64,000 nt of DNA from a bacterium. Lineage in GTDB: Bacteria > Cyanobacteriota > Vampirovibrionia > Gastranaerophilales > Gastranaerophilaceae. A program made the translations under genes and the position numbers. The stretch covers positions 62,001 to 126,000 of the forward strand of contig JAFXHF010000007.1 in NCBI GenBank assembly GCA_017536545.1, read 5' to 3'. How positions within the stretch are numbered: position 1 is the first letter of the stretch; the number at the start of each line of letters is the position of its first letter. The notes under the pieces are model-generated. The model did not search any database and had not been told where the DNA came from. It was given only the letters and a program-made list of their open reading frames with translations. Shown one piece after another: positions 35,699-43,992 of the stretch.

Positions 35699-36868
35699 TT
35701 ATCTTTTTAAGAAATCAGGGATTTCAATATTTGTAAAATTATTACTTAAAACTGATTTTGATTGTGTATTAAATGCACCTGAGAAGAAATCAGTAGCATT
35801 CATTTGCTTAGTTTCATTTGATTCAAATGAAGAAGAACCAAACATAGAAACTGAAGGTGTATTATTTTTCAATTCAAAACCAGTTGCAATAACTGTAATT
35901 TGGATTTCACCTTGAATATTTTCATTAACAGCTGTACCGATAATAACTGTTGCATCATCAAGAACAGCATCGTGGATAATTGAAGCAGCGTCAGAAACTT
36001 CGTGGATACCCATATCTGGACCACCTGTAATATTAACGATTACACCTGAAGCACCATTAATTGAAGATTCAAGAAGTTGAGAATTGATAGCTTGTTGAGC
36101 AGCTTTAATAGCTCTACCTTCGCCTTGAGCTCTACCAATACCCATAAGAGCTGAACCTGAAGCTTGCATGACTGTTTTAACATCAGCAAAGTCAACGTTA
36201 ATAATACCAGGAACAGTAATAATATCAGAGATACCTTGAACACCTCTTAGAAGAACTTCATCTACGATAATGAATGATTCATTCAATGAAACTTGTCTAT
36301 CTACAACTTGCAACAATTTATCGTTAGGAACAACGATAACAGCATCAACAGATTCTTTTAATTTTTCTAAACCTGCATTTGCTTGATTTTGTCTTTTCTT
36401 ACCTTCCCAAGAGAAAGGTTTAGTAACAACTGCAATTGTTAAAATACCAAGTTGTTTAGCAATTTTAGCTACTACAGGAGCTGCACCAGTACCAGTACCA
36501 CCGCCTAAACCCGCAGTAATAAATACCATATCAGCACCTTCTAAAGCTTGAGTAATATCTTGAGAAGCTTCTTCAGCAGCTCTTTCACCAACTGAAGGAT
36601 CGCCGCCAGCACCCAAACCTTGAGTTGAAGATGAACCTAATTGGATTCTATTGTTAGTTTTTCCATTATACAAAACTTGTAAATCTGTATTCATTAACCA
36701 AAATTCAACACCTGATAATCCAGATTGAATCATACGGTTAACAGCGTTACCGCCACCGCCACCAACACCAACTACTTTGATGTTTGTAGGGTTAGCACCC
36801 AATCTTGAGTTTTGGTCATTTGATGATTCATCTTTTCTAGCAAAGATATCTGAAACGATATTTTCCAC
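35699..36868 (-). CDS. ftsZ: Cell division protein FtsZ
   Basis: FtsZ is the tubulin-like GTPase that forms the division ring. The 389-residue protein begins at a GTG with GAGGT 7-9 nt upstream. It has the nucleotide loop [13 protein letters not shown] near 34-46, the tubulin signature [10 protein letters not shown] near 120, the T7 catalytic loop [11 protein letters not shown], a short variable linker and the C-terminal peptide EIPDFLKR that binds FtsA/SepF/ZipN-type partners. The 162-bp AT-rich region upstream probably holds its promoter. No other dcw genes are adjacent. FtsEX are encoded at 54-56 kb. Confidence 0.97.
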   Translation of the reverse strand: MENIVSDIFARKDESSNDQNSRLGANPTNIKVVGVGGGGGNAVNRMIQSGLSGVEFWLMNTDLQVLYNGKTNNRIQLGSSSTQGLGAGGDPSVGERAAEEASQDITQALEGADMVFITAGLGGGTGTGAAPVVAKIAKQLGILTIAVVTKPFSWEGKKRQNQANAGLEKLKESVDAVIVVPNDKLLQVVDRQVSLNESFIIVDEVLLRGVQGISDIITVPGIINVDFADVKTVMQASGSALMGIGRAQGEGRAIKAAQQAINSQLLESSINGASGVIVNITGGPDMGIHEVSDAASIIHDAVLDDATVIIGTAVNENIQGEIQITVIATGFELKNNTPSVSMFGSSSFESNETKQMNATDFFSGAFNTQSKSVLSNNFTNIEIPDFLKR

Positions 36869-37030
36869 GTTATTTACCTCATATACTTATTACTTTTCCC
36901 TAAAAACAACTACTCAGTTAAATAATACTAACTACTAGTCTATTTTATATTAACATACTATTTTAAATAGAAAAAAAGTACAATAATTTTACATAAATTA
37001 TGAACAAAATTTAATATAAATTAGGATAGA

Positions 37031-37825
37031 TTAAATCTTCGCAGGTGAAATTCCCCAATGCAGTTTGTTTCTTAAAACCGAATAAAAGTCATTTTCATTC
37101 AATAGAGCCAAATTTGCTTTTTTATTAGCAGTCTTAATTACGAGTTCCTTATTCCAAGAAAAAGCAATTTGACCGTCAGCAGAAACCTTATATTCATTAT
37201 TTTTACAAGGCAAAATCTTAATTTCGTCATTCATTGAAACAACAATTGGCCTTGCTGAAAATGTATGAGGGCAAATCGGAACAATAGAAATAGCCTCAAC
37301 ATCAGGTGCTAAAACAGGACCTCCCGCAGCCATTCCATAAGCAGTTGAACCTGTTGGGGTTGAAATAATAATACCATCTGCCAAATATTCACATACGAAT
37401 TTGCCGTTAATTTCAAGAGCAAATCTTGATGTTCTTGCTGAAAAATCTCCTTTAATAACAAAATCATTTAACGCAATATAGTTATTTGCAGTAAGCATAG
37501 AGCGTTTTTCAACTTTATAATCCCCATTGATAATTTTATTGACAGATTCAGTTAAATTATCAGGTGATGATTGAGATAGAAAACCTAAACGTCCTAAGTT
37601 AATGCCAAAAATTGGAGTTTCATACTCAGAATAAAATCTTGCAGCTTTAAGGATAGTACCATCACCACCAATAACGAACGCAAAATCAAAACCTGCAGCA
37701 AGGTTATTGATATCTAAAACTTCGTACAAAACTGATGCGTTATCCAAAATCTTCTTAAGACTTTCCATAACATCAGCAGAATTATCCATTTCTAAATTAT
37801 AACAAATTGCATAACGTTTATTCAT
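37031..37825 (-). CDS. nadK: NAD kinase
   Basis: The enzyme phosphorylates NAD to NADP. The 264 residues contain the GGDGT motif at 53-57, GINLGRLGFLS, DGIIISTPTGSTAYGMAAGG (the NAD-binding block) and PICPHTFSARPIV. The ATG lacks a Shine-Dalgarno; TATAAA lies 8 nt before it, so the leader would be only a couple of nucleotides. It is divergent from the GIY-YIG gene, with 77 nt between starts. Confidence 0.95.
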   Translation of the reverse strand: MNKRYAICYNLEMDNSADVMESLKKILDNASVLYEVLDINNLAAGFDFAFVIGGDGTILKAARFYSEYETPIFGINLGRLGFLSQSSPDNLTESVNKIINGDYKVEKRSMLTANNYIALNDFVIKGDFSARTSRFALEINGKFVCEYLADGIIISTPTGSTAYGMAAGGPVLAPDVEAISIVPICPHTFSARPIVVSMNDEIKILPCKNNEYKVSADGQIAFSWNKELVIKTANKKANLALLNENDFYSVLRNKLHWGISPAKI

Positions 37826-37890
37826 ACGTTTAGTTTATACCAAATATAGGATTTTAGACAAAAATTTCCCATTGATATTAAAAAATGTAA

Positions 37891-37896
37891 TATAAT
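37891..37896 (+). promoter_or_regulatory. -10 box of predicted leaderless promoter for the GIY-YIG gene
   Basis: TATAAT ends exactly 6 nt before the ATG at 37903, and no Shine-Dalgarno is present. No good -35 is seen. Confidence 0.45.
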
Positions 37897-37902
37897 AAAC
37901 TT

Positions 37903-38166
37903 ATGAGCGAAAAACATTTTGTTTATATTCTAGAAACAGAACGGAACACCCTTTATTGTGGATATACTGATGACATTGAAAAACGTTATCAAAATCATAT
38001 AGAAGGAAAAGGCGCTAAATATACCCGTGCAAACAAACCCGTAAAACTTCTTTGGAGCAAAGAATTTGCAACAAAGTCAGAAGCCCTAAAAGAAGAGTAT
38101 AGAATTAAACACAAGCTAACAAGAGCTCAAAAGCTTGAACTAATTAACTCTCAACAGACTCATTAG
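37903..38166 (+). CDS. GIY-YIG domain protein (UPF0213/YhbQ-like)
   Basis: This is an 87-residue single-domain GIY-YIG nuclease-fold protein. FVYILE at 6-11 and LYCGYT at 17-22 replace the GIY and YIG signatures in the usual way. Arg28 (DIEKRYQNH) and Glu61 (SEALKEEYRIK) fit the catalytic positions. Related YhbQ proteins have been linked to DNA processing, but the physiological role is uncertain. Its last 23 nt overlap the convergent exported coiled-coil protein gene. Confidence 0.88.
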   Translation: MSEKHFVYILETERNTLYCGYTDDIEKRYQNHIEGKGAKYTRANKPVKLLWSKEFATKSEALKEEYRIKHKLTRAQKLELINSQQTH

Positions 38167-39559
38167 AAGAATTTTCTTGTTCTGACGGTGTAAACTTTGA
38201 CGAATCACCAGTTGCATCGTAAAGCTTATCGATTTTTGAGTCAATTTTATCAATTTCCTTTTGCTTCTTATCAATTTGTTTTTGAGTTTTATCAATATCT
38301 TTACGAGCTTGATCAATTAGATACTGCTTATAGGCAGATTGCAACTCGGAACTTTCAACATTGCCAGAAAGTGAACGTAACTTTTTATAATCCCTATATT
38401 CATCCTTATAATCTTGCTTTAAACCTTTAACAGTATATTCATACTCTTGTTTAAACATTTTTTTAGTTTGTTTTACTCGTTTTTTATATTCTTTTTTCAT
38501 CTCCTCAGACTTTTTAACCTGAAGTTCTTTTTCTTTCTCTACAGCATCGTAGGATTCAATACCATCTTGAATAAGCTTGAAACCATTAACACTAACTTCT
38601 GGCATAAAATTTTTATCAAAAGAAATTAATCTTGACTGATTGCCTTGCCAATCCACACTCCAAGTTCCAAGGAACACAGGTTTTTCACCAGTAAATGCAA
38701 ATGCTTGAACGAAGATTTTATTTGGATCTTTCTTGTCAAAACCGATAGGATAAATATCCCAACGTTTTTCGTCAAGATTCATACCCATATACTCTTCCCA
38801 AAAATACACAACAGCATCACGAATTTCAAACAGATCATAATCTACTTTATTTTTGAAATCGTACACATAAATAGATGTTTCCCAAATACCATCTTCTCTA
38901 CTACCAATTTTTTGTTTTACAAGAAGTTTACTGCCATCAGGCGTAAAATCAACAGGAGTAAGTGTTCTAAAAGCAGCATAGTTATCAATAGTTTTGTCAG
39001 TCGACATAATCGGATCAGGAAGTTTTTTTGCGGTATTAGCTCTAAGGATTTTATTTAAATTTGTATCACCGTCTTCTAGTGGGATAATAAACAAATCACA
39101 AGCAACAGAGGCACTATTTGTATAATAATACACTGCAGGATAAACCATCATTGAAAAATCTGGAGAAACAATTCCTTGAGCATTTACCTGACGTGTTTTA
39201 TATAAGCGTTTACCTAATGATATCTCAGCTGATCCTGGAGGGTCGTTGTATTTCACAACCCTGTACAAAGGCTTTGGAACATACTTAAAATCTGACGGAG
39301 TTTGAAATTTAGGAATATCTATTTGTAGATTTGATTTATCTTTATACTCAGAAAGAGCTTCATACTCATCAACAGTCATATAACCTGATGGAGTCATATT
39401 ATAAATCTTACCTTCCATCTCCTTTTTAGCATCATCTTTTAGTACTTCATATTGGTGCTTAAGCTCACGAGAACGAATATCTTTACTCTTTGCTTCAACT
39501 TCAAGCAAATTACCGCCAACAAATAACACGATTATGAGAATAAAGAATCTATTAAGCAT
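38144..39559 (-). CDS. Exported protein with C-terminal coiled coil, unknown function
   Basis: The 471-residue protein has a signal peptide (NRFFILIIVLFVGGNLLEVEA). A central beta-rich domain (about 80-340) has WD/propeller-like phrases such as FTPDGSKLLVKQ, SPDFSMMVYPA and LGTWSVDWQGNQ. A strongly charged Lys/Glu/Gln-rich coiled coil (about 340-450; KTQKQIDKKQKEIDKIDS) and a Ser/Glu tail follow. A periplasmic scaffold is a reasonable guess. It is 12 nt upstream of the response regulator gene's 3' end on the same strand, so it could be cotranscribed from the two-component genes. Confidence 0.72.
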   Translation of the reverse strand: MLNRFFILIIVLFVGGNLLEVEAKSKDIRSRELKHQYEVLKDDAKKEMEGKIYNMTPSGYMTVDEYEALSEYKDKSNLQIDIPKFQTPSDFKYVPKPLYRVVKYNDPPGSAEISLGKRLYKTRQVNAQGIVSPDFSMMVYPAVYYYTNSASVACDLFIIPLEDGDTNLNKILRANTAKKLPDPIMSTDKTIDNYAAFRTLTPVDFTPDGSKLLVKQKIGSREDGIWETSIYVYDFKNKVDYDLFEIRDAVVYFWEEYMGMNLDEKRWDIYPIGFDKKDPNKIFVQAFAFTGEKPVFLGTWSVDWQGNQSRLISFDKNFMPEVSVNGFKLIQDGIESYDAVEKEKELQVKKSEEMKKEYKKRVKQTKKMFKQEYEYTVKGLKQDYKDEYRDYKKLRSLSGNVESSELQSAYKQYLIDQARKDIDKTQKQIDKKQKEIDKIDSKIDKLYDATGDSSKFTPSEQENSSNESVES

Positions 39560-39571
39560 AAAAAACCTGCC

Positions 39572-40246
39572 TTATACTAAACCATCTTTCATGGCCGTTG
39601 CAACAGCCTTAGAACGAGTTTTTACATAAAGCTTTTGTAAGATATTATGTACGTGAGTTTTTGTTGTTGCAATAGTGATTACAAGCTTTTTAGAAATCTG
39701 AGGATTTTTCAAACCTTCAACAAGCAACGCTAAAACTTCCATTTCACGCTCAGTTAAGCCATATAAGTTTTTACCTTTTTGATAATTGATACCACCAGAT
39801 TTAGCCTCTTGTTGGCTATTTTTACGAATATTTGAAAGTACAACACGAGCAATTGCAGGATCTAACCAGCCTACACCTTCACTAACTGCTTGAATAGCCG
39901 AAATTGTTTGTTCAGAAGTTGCACCTTTAGTAATATAACCATCAGCACCAGCTGCAAAAGAATCAAGAATATCATCTTCATTATCTCGAGATGTATTCAT
40001 TAGAACTTTAATTTCTGGCATAGAATTTTTAATTTTACGAGTAGCTTCAATACCGTCGATAGTTGGCAAACCAATGTCCATAATAACAAGATCTGGTTTT
40101 AATTCTAAAGCCTGCTCAACCCCCTCTAAGCCATCAGAAGCTGTACCCAAAACTTCAATACCTTCATGATTAGAAAGTGCAAAAGACAATCCCATTCTAG
40201 TCATATCATGATCTTCAATTATAGTAACTTTAATACTTTTTGACAT
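39572..40246 (-). CDS. Response regulator, NarL/LuxR type
   Basis: From the ATG at 40246 (AAGGTGG 5 nt upstream) the 224-residue protein has an N-terminal receiver with acidic residues near 11-12, phospho-acceptor Asp57 (PDLVIMDIGLPTIDG) and the conserved Thr/Lys region. It ends with a LuxR-type helix-turn-helix (LTEREMEVLALLVEGLKN, TTKTHVHNILQKLYV). It starts 12 nt after the histidine kinase gene stops and is the probable output partner of that kinase. Target genes are unknown. Confidence 0.93.
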   Translation of the reverse strand: MSKSIKVTIIEDHDMTRMGLSFALSNHEGIEVLGTASDGLEGVEQALELKPDLVIMDIGLPTIDGIEATRKIKNSMPEIKVLMNTSRDNEDDILDSFAAGADGYITKGATSEQTISAIQAVSEGVGWLDPAIARVVLSNIRKNSQQEAKSGGINYQKGKNLYGLTEREMEVLALLVEGLKNPQISKKLVITIATTKTHVHNILQKLYVKTRSKAVATAMKDGLV

Positions 40247-40258
40247 CTTAACCACCTT

Positions 40259-41839
40259 TTATACTCTAGATTCTGCGACTACATCTGTAAGCAGAAATGA
40301 AAATTCGCTACCTTTATTTACTTTACTTTCAACCCAAATTTTCCCACCATGAGCTTCAATAATTTGTCTTGATAAATACAAACCTAACCCAGTACCAGTT
40401 GAACGCTTCTTGCTAGTCCCCTGAGAAAATCTCATAAATAAGTGTGGAATATCTTCCTTAGGGATACCGTTACCATTATCAATAACAGAGAAAATCAAAT
40501 CCCCAGATTGAGATTTAACCATAATATCAATTGTTCCACCCTTATTTGTATAATTTAGGGCATTACCACAAAGATTTGTAATTACACGTTTGATTTCAGC
40601 TCTATCAGCATCAATCAACAATTCATCATCAACATCACAGTGAAGATTGAATGAAATTTCTTTTTTCTTAGACAAAGGTTCTAACTCATCATAACACTGA
40701 GTAACCAAGTCTTTTATATTAAACACAGTCTTACATAAAGACAATTTACCACTTTCAAATCTGTAAACTTCAAGCAACGCATTAACAAGACCTAATAAAT
40801 CCTCATTACTTTGAAGCATTGTTGAAAGTAATATTCGTTGCTGCTCGCCTAATTCTCCTAACGAACCATCTAAGAAAAATTTAAGAGTTTGAATCGCTGC
40901 CAATAACGGAGTTCTTAAATCATGAGTTAAAGTTGCAATAAAATCATCTCTCAAACGTTCTGTTTCTTTTTGAACACTAAAGTTACGAATAACACCTACA
41001 AATTTTTCTTCATCCGAGTATTCATTTGTTAAAGATGCAAAGTTAATTTCAACAGGGATATACTCTTCACTTAAGACATTTCTAATGTATAAATCCCTAA
41101 CCAGAAATTCTGAATTATCACAAGACAAACCTAAAATTGTTGATTTAACATTAGATTTTACAACCTTATTATTCATTGGATTATCAGAATACGCAATTTC
41201 TTGAATTTTCATCTTCTGAATAGCCTCAGCAGCCATTCCAACCATGTTTTCACAAGCTGGGTTAACCTGTTCAATATTCCCCTGAGAATCAATAATTATA
41301 ATACCATCCGCACAATAATTAATAATTCCAGATAACTTCATATTAGCAATAGTTAGTTCTTTTGTACGTTCAGCCACAAGCTCTTCTAAGTGTTCAGAAT
41401 ACTTTGTTAATTGAGCTTTTGCATCTTCAAGTTGAGCAATTTTATCTCTCAAATTAGCTAACAAATGACTTCTTTCAATACCATTTCTGATATTCATGAT
41501 TAAGTCATCATTATCCCAAGGTTTTTCAATATATTTATAAACCCCAATTTCATTGATAGTCTTAATTGCATTTTCTTTATCAGCATATGCTGTAAGTAAA
41601 ATCATACTAGTTTCAGGATATAATTTTTTTGCTTCACGTAAAAACTCCAGACCATTCATCTCAGGCATTAAAAAGTCTGAAATAATTAAGTCAGGAGCTT
41701 CTAGTTTAAGATATTCAATTGCTTCTAAAGGATTGTTATATACAACAACATCCTTAAATCCCTCGACTTTCATCAACGTAGAAAAAGTCGAAGTCAACAA
41801 TTTGTCATCATCAACGTATAAAATCTTCCCTAAATCCAT
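40259..41839 (-). CDS. Hybrid receiver-PAS-histidine kinase
   Basis: The ATG at 41839 gives 526 residues. The order is: a receiver domain with acidic residues 10-12 and phospho-acceptor Asp55 (LIISDFLMPEMNG); a coiled coil (about 125-165); a PAS domain (about 170-290, INYCADGIIIIDSQGNIEQVN); HisKA with His near 306 (THDLRTPLLA); and HATPase (NALNYTNKGG, IDNGNGIP, GTGLGLYLSRQ). There is no membrane span, so it is a cytosolic sensor. TTGTCT and TATTAT stand upstream with the -10 just 6 nt from the ATG and no Shine-Dalgarno. Confidence 0.92.
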   Translation of the reverse strand: MDLGKILYVDDDKLLTSTFSTLMKVEGFKDVVVYNNPLEAIEYLKLEAPDLIISDFLMPEMNGLEFLREAKKLYPETSMILLTAYADKENAIKTINEIGVYKYIEKPWDNDDLIMNIRNGIERSHLLANLRDKIAQLEDAKAQLTKYSEHLEELVAERTKELTIANMKLSGIINYCADGIIIIDSQGNIEQVNPACENMVGMAAEAIQKMKIQEIAYSDNPMNNKVVKSNVKSTILGLSCDNSEFLVRDLYIRNVLSEEYIPVEINFASLTNEYSDEEKFVGVIRNFSVQKETERLRDDFIATLTHDLRTPLLAAIQTLKFFLDGSLGELGEQQRILLSTMLQSNEDLLGLVNALLEVYRFESGKLSLCKTVFNIKDLVTQCYDELEPLSKKKEISFNLHCDVDDELLIDADRAEIKRVITNLCGNALNYTNKGGTIDIMVKSQSGDLIFSVIDNGNGIPKEDIPHLFMRFSQGTSKKRSTGTGLGLYLSRQIIEAHGGKIWVESKVNKGSEFSFLLTDVVAESRV

Positions 41840-41845
41840 AATTAT

Positions 41846-41874
41846 ATAATAGGCTATTATACAAATATAGACAA
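41846..41874 (-). promoter_or_regulatory. Predicted leaderless promoter of the histidine kinase gene
   Basis: TTGTCT (41869-41874), a 17-nt spacer and TATTAT (41846-41851) stop 6 nt before the ATG at 41839. Both hexamers and the spacing fit a housekeeping promoter whose start point is the initiation codon. Confidence 0.6.
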
Positions 41875-41905
41875 ATTGTTTACAAATCTGCAATATTCTA
41901 CATAG

Positions 41906-42412
41906 TTAGTAATCTACAGGAGAATATTCACGAGCTAAAAGTTCTCTATCAATTAGATACAATGCGGACTTTTCACTACCAAAAGTCTTCAATTTAGATA
42001 TGATTCGAGAAACCTCCGCTTCCTCCTCAATTTGTTCATCTAAATACCAATCAATGAAATTTCTAGTAGCCAAATCACATTCACCCTCTGTCATGTGAGC
42101 AACGCAATCTATTGCCTCAGTAATAGATCTTTCATGCTTATAAATTTGTTCAAAAACATCTAGGGGACTTGATAAATCAAAATTTGGGGTTGAAATTTGT
42201 CCCAAATGAATTTGTGAATTTCGCCCTAAAACATATTCAAACAAAATCATCCCATGGTCAATTTCTTCTTTAGATTGAATTTTACACCAGTGAGAAAAGC
42301 CGTACAAACCAATTTCAGAAAAATAAGCAGACATTGAAAGATATAAATAAGCGGAATAAAATTCCTTGTTAATCTGCTCATTAAGTATGTCTCTAATTTT
42401 ATCACTAATCAT
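41906..42412 (-). CDS. Ferritin (FtnA-like, non-haem)
   Basis: This 24-mer iron-storage protein oxidises and stores Fe(II). The 168-residue four-helix protein has the ferroxidase ligands in EFYSAYLYLSMSAYF (Glu17 position), EEIDHGMILFEYVLGR (Glu and His about 50-53) and DEQIEEEAEVS (Glu near 127). AAGGAG lies 7 nt before the ATG. It follows the superoxide reductase gene by 15 nt, forming an iron/oxidative-stress pair. Confidence 0.94.
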   Translation of the reverse strand: MISDKIRDILNEQINKEFYSAYLYLSMSAYFSEIGLYGFSHWCKIQSKEEIDHGMILFEYVLGRNSQIHLGQISTPNFDLSSPLDVFEQIYKHERSITEAIDCVAHMTEGECDLATRNFIDWYLDEQIEEEAEVSRIISKLKTFGSEKSALYLIDRELLAREYSPVDY

Positions 42413-42427
42413 CTACACTCCTTTTAA

Positions 42428-42820
42428 TTAAATATTGTTTTCCCATAATCCGTGAATATTACAAAATTCACGAGCTTTATCTATGCCAAATTTCTCCTTC
42501 AAGACCATCATTGGTATATCTTGCGGAGAATAATACTGGCGAAACAGCTTGTTTTTACCATCACAAATAGTTTCAATAAACTGAATATAATGTTCATCTA
42601 TCATCGGATGAAGTTGAGAACCTACTCTAATCTCTACACCTTCATCCTCTTTTGTTATTACAACTGGAACATGCTTTTCACCATATTCAGAATCATGAGT
42701 TTTAGCATCAAGATATTCCATAGGTTCACCGCAACAGACCAGTTCTCCAACACCAGACAAAACAACTTCTACTAAGTTGCCACAAATATTACATTTATAT
42801 AAATCAAGACGTTCTGTCAT
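42428..42820 (-). CDS. Desulfoferrodoxin / superoxide reductase (two-iron type)
   Basis: This cytosolic enzyme reduces superoxide to peroxide without making oxygen, and is typical of anaerobes. In 130 residues there is an N-terminal desulforedoxin-like FeCys4 site (Cys10, Cys13, Cys29, Cys30). The catalytic centre II has EKHVPV (His50), HPMIDEHYI (His71, His77) and FCNIHGLW (Cys120, His123). AAAGGAG lies 8 nt before the ATG. It is cotranscribed with ferritin, which would deal with iron released under oxidative stress. Confidence 0.95.
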   Translation of the reverse strand: MTERLDLYKCNICGNLVEVVLSGVGELVCCGEPMEYLDAKTHDSEYGEKHVPVVITKEDEGVEIRVGSQLHPMIDEHYIQFIETICDGKNKLFRQYYSPQDIPMMVLKEKFGIDKAREFCNIHGLWENNI

Positions 42821-42901
42821 AAATTTACTCCTTTCAAAATAAAGGATAAATTTTCAAAAAATAATTTCATTGGTAATATGTCTAATCCACAGGTACTGGA
42901 C

Positions 42902-42928
42902 TTGAAAATTTTAGCGTGATATTATAGA
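42902..42928 (+). promoter_or_regulatory. Probable promoter of the SRP RNA
   Basis: TTGAAA (42902-42907) and TATAGA (42923-42928) precede the first paired base of the RNA (42935) by 6 nt. The 15-nt spacer is short. The -10 to start distance is the same as the -10 to ATG distance at the proposed leaderless genes. Confidence 0.45.
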
Positions 42929-42934
42929 TATTAA

Positions 42935-43195
42935 GCCGTGCTCCACGGGGTGTTGCGAACTCTCGACTCGAAGCTAATGCGAGGTGCAGAGCCTGTTGTG
43001 AGGGCTTTATAGGCACATTGAAATTTAATATAATCGTTGATAACAAGGGCTAAGATGGCGTAAACTTTCGAACCATGTCAGGGGGGAAACTCAGCAGCAT
43101 TAAGATTGACCTTACGGGTGTTTTATTTTTTGTAGGAGAAAGTATTAAAGGACAGTATGTTTATAAATTTCGATAGACAGTGGCACGGTTTTTTT
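42935..43195 (+). ncRNA. ffs: Signal recognition particle RNA, large bacterial type
   Basis: The 5' GCCGTGCT (42935-42942) pairs fully with GGCACGGT (43182-43189), closing a 255-nt RNA, followed by a T-run. Near the middle of the 3' half the universal domain IV is present: GTCAGG and AGCAGC, which form the Ffh-binding internal loop, flank a GGG-GAAA-CTC tetraloop hairpin. The 5' part (CCGTGCTCCACGGGGTGTTGCG and on, about 80 nt) resembles the Alu domain of Firmicute-type large SRP RNAs. It fills most of the 386-bp gap between the superoxide reductase and ChbG-like genes. Confidence 0.88.
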
Positions 43196-43206
43196 AGGAG
43201 CTCTAT

Positions 43207-43992
43207 ATGGTTAAAAAATATTTTATACTTAACGCTAATAATTTCGGGACATCAAAAGAGTATAACCAAGCTATTTTAGAAGCCTATGTTAACGGTTTTT
43301 TAACCAGTACAACTATCAATGCAAATGGAATAGCGTTTGAAAACGCTATTCACGATATCTTACCAGATTGTCAAAACTTAGGAATAGGTATTCAATTAAC
43401 TTATGATAAAAGTCTATTGTATTTACTGCTAAATAGACGAAACACAACACTGCTTGAAAAAATAGAAAACGAATTCAAAGCACAAATTCAAAAAGTACAG
43501 GAATATGTAAAAATCGATCATTTAGCTACAACTAATAACATACACGCAATTCCAGAAATTTTTGAAATAGTGTGTAAACTTGCCAAAGAATATGATATTA
43601 AATACGTTCAAACACATTTTGAGGACTTATATTTTATTCCCAATATGGAGAAACATTTGAAAATAAATTACCCGCTTAATTTATTCAAAGTTATGCTATT
43701 CCAGAATTTTACAAAACAAAATCGCCAATTAATCGATAAATATGAACTAAAAACAAACGATTTTATGCTAGGTTTAAATTACTATGGAATGATGAATTCT
43801 GATACAATTGAGCAGGGATTAAAGGTCTTAGATGAAGATTGTATTGTTGAAGTTGTTATTCACCCTAAAAAATACAGCAATTCAACAAAAGACTGGCATA
43901 CAAGAGAATTTGGATTAACTCAAAATCTTACATTAAAAGATACAATTTCAAGATTAGGATTTGAAATCACAAACTACAAAAATATAGAATGA
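43207..43992 (+). CDS. ChbG/HpnK (YdjC) family protein with altered metal site
   Basis: The fold is that of carbohydrate deacetylases acting on chitooligosaccharides or hopanoid precursors. The 261-residue protein keeps the frame of the family (ILNANNFGTS, GFLTSTTINANG, LGIGIQL, KIDHLATTNNIHAIPEI). However, the usual NADDFG is NANNFG and the usual G-x-HL is GIQL, so two of the three expected metal ligands (Asp and His) are replaced by Asn and Gln. The third His (IHAIPE) may remain. It is probably catalytically altered or inactive. TAGGAG lies 7-8 nt before the ATG. The stop overlaps the next start (ATGA). Confidence 0.78.
   Translation: MVKKYFILNANNFGTSKEYNQAILEAYVNGFLTSTTINANGIAFENAIHDILPDCQNLGIGIQLTYDKSLLYLLLNRRNTTLLEKIENEFKAQIQKVQEYVKIDHLATTNNIHAIPEIFEIVCKLAKEYDIKYVQTHFEDLYFIPNMEKHLKINYPLNLFKVMLFQNFTKQNRQLIDKYELKTNDFMLGLNYYGMMNSDTIEQGLKVLDEDCIVEVVIHPKKYSNSTKDWHTREFGLTQNLTLKDTISRLGFEITNYKNIE

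Noticed and set aside
38645..39058. 137-codon + strand ORF opposite the exported coiled-coil protein
   Set aside because: It has no start signals and no recognisable features, and the minus-strand gene has a signal peptide and consistent coding character.
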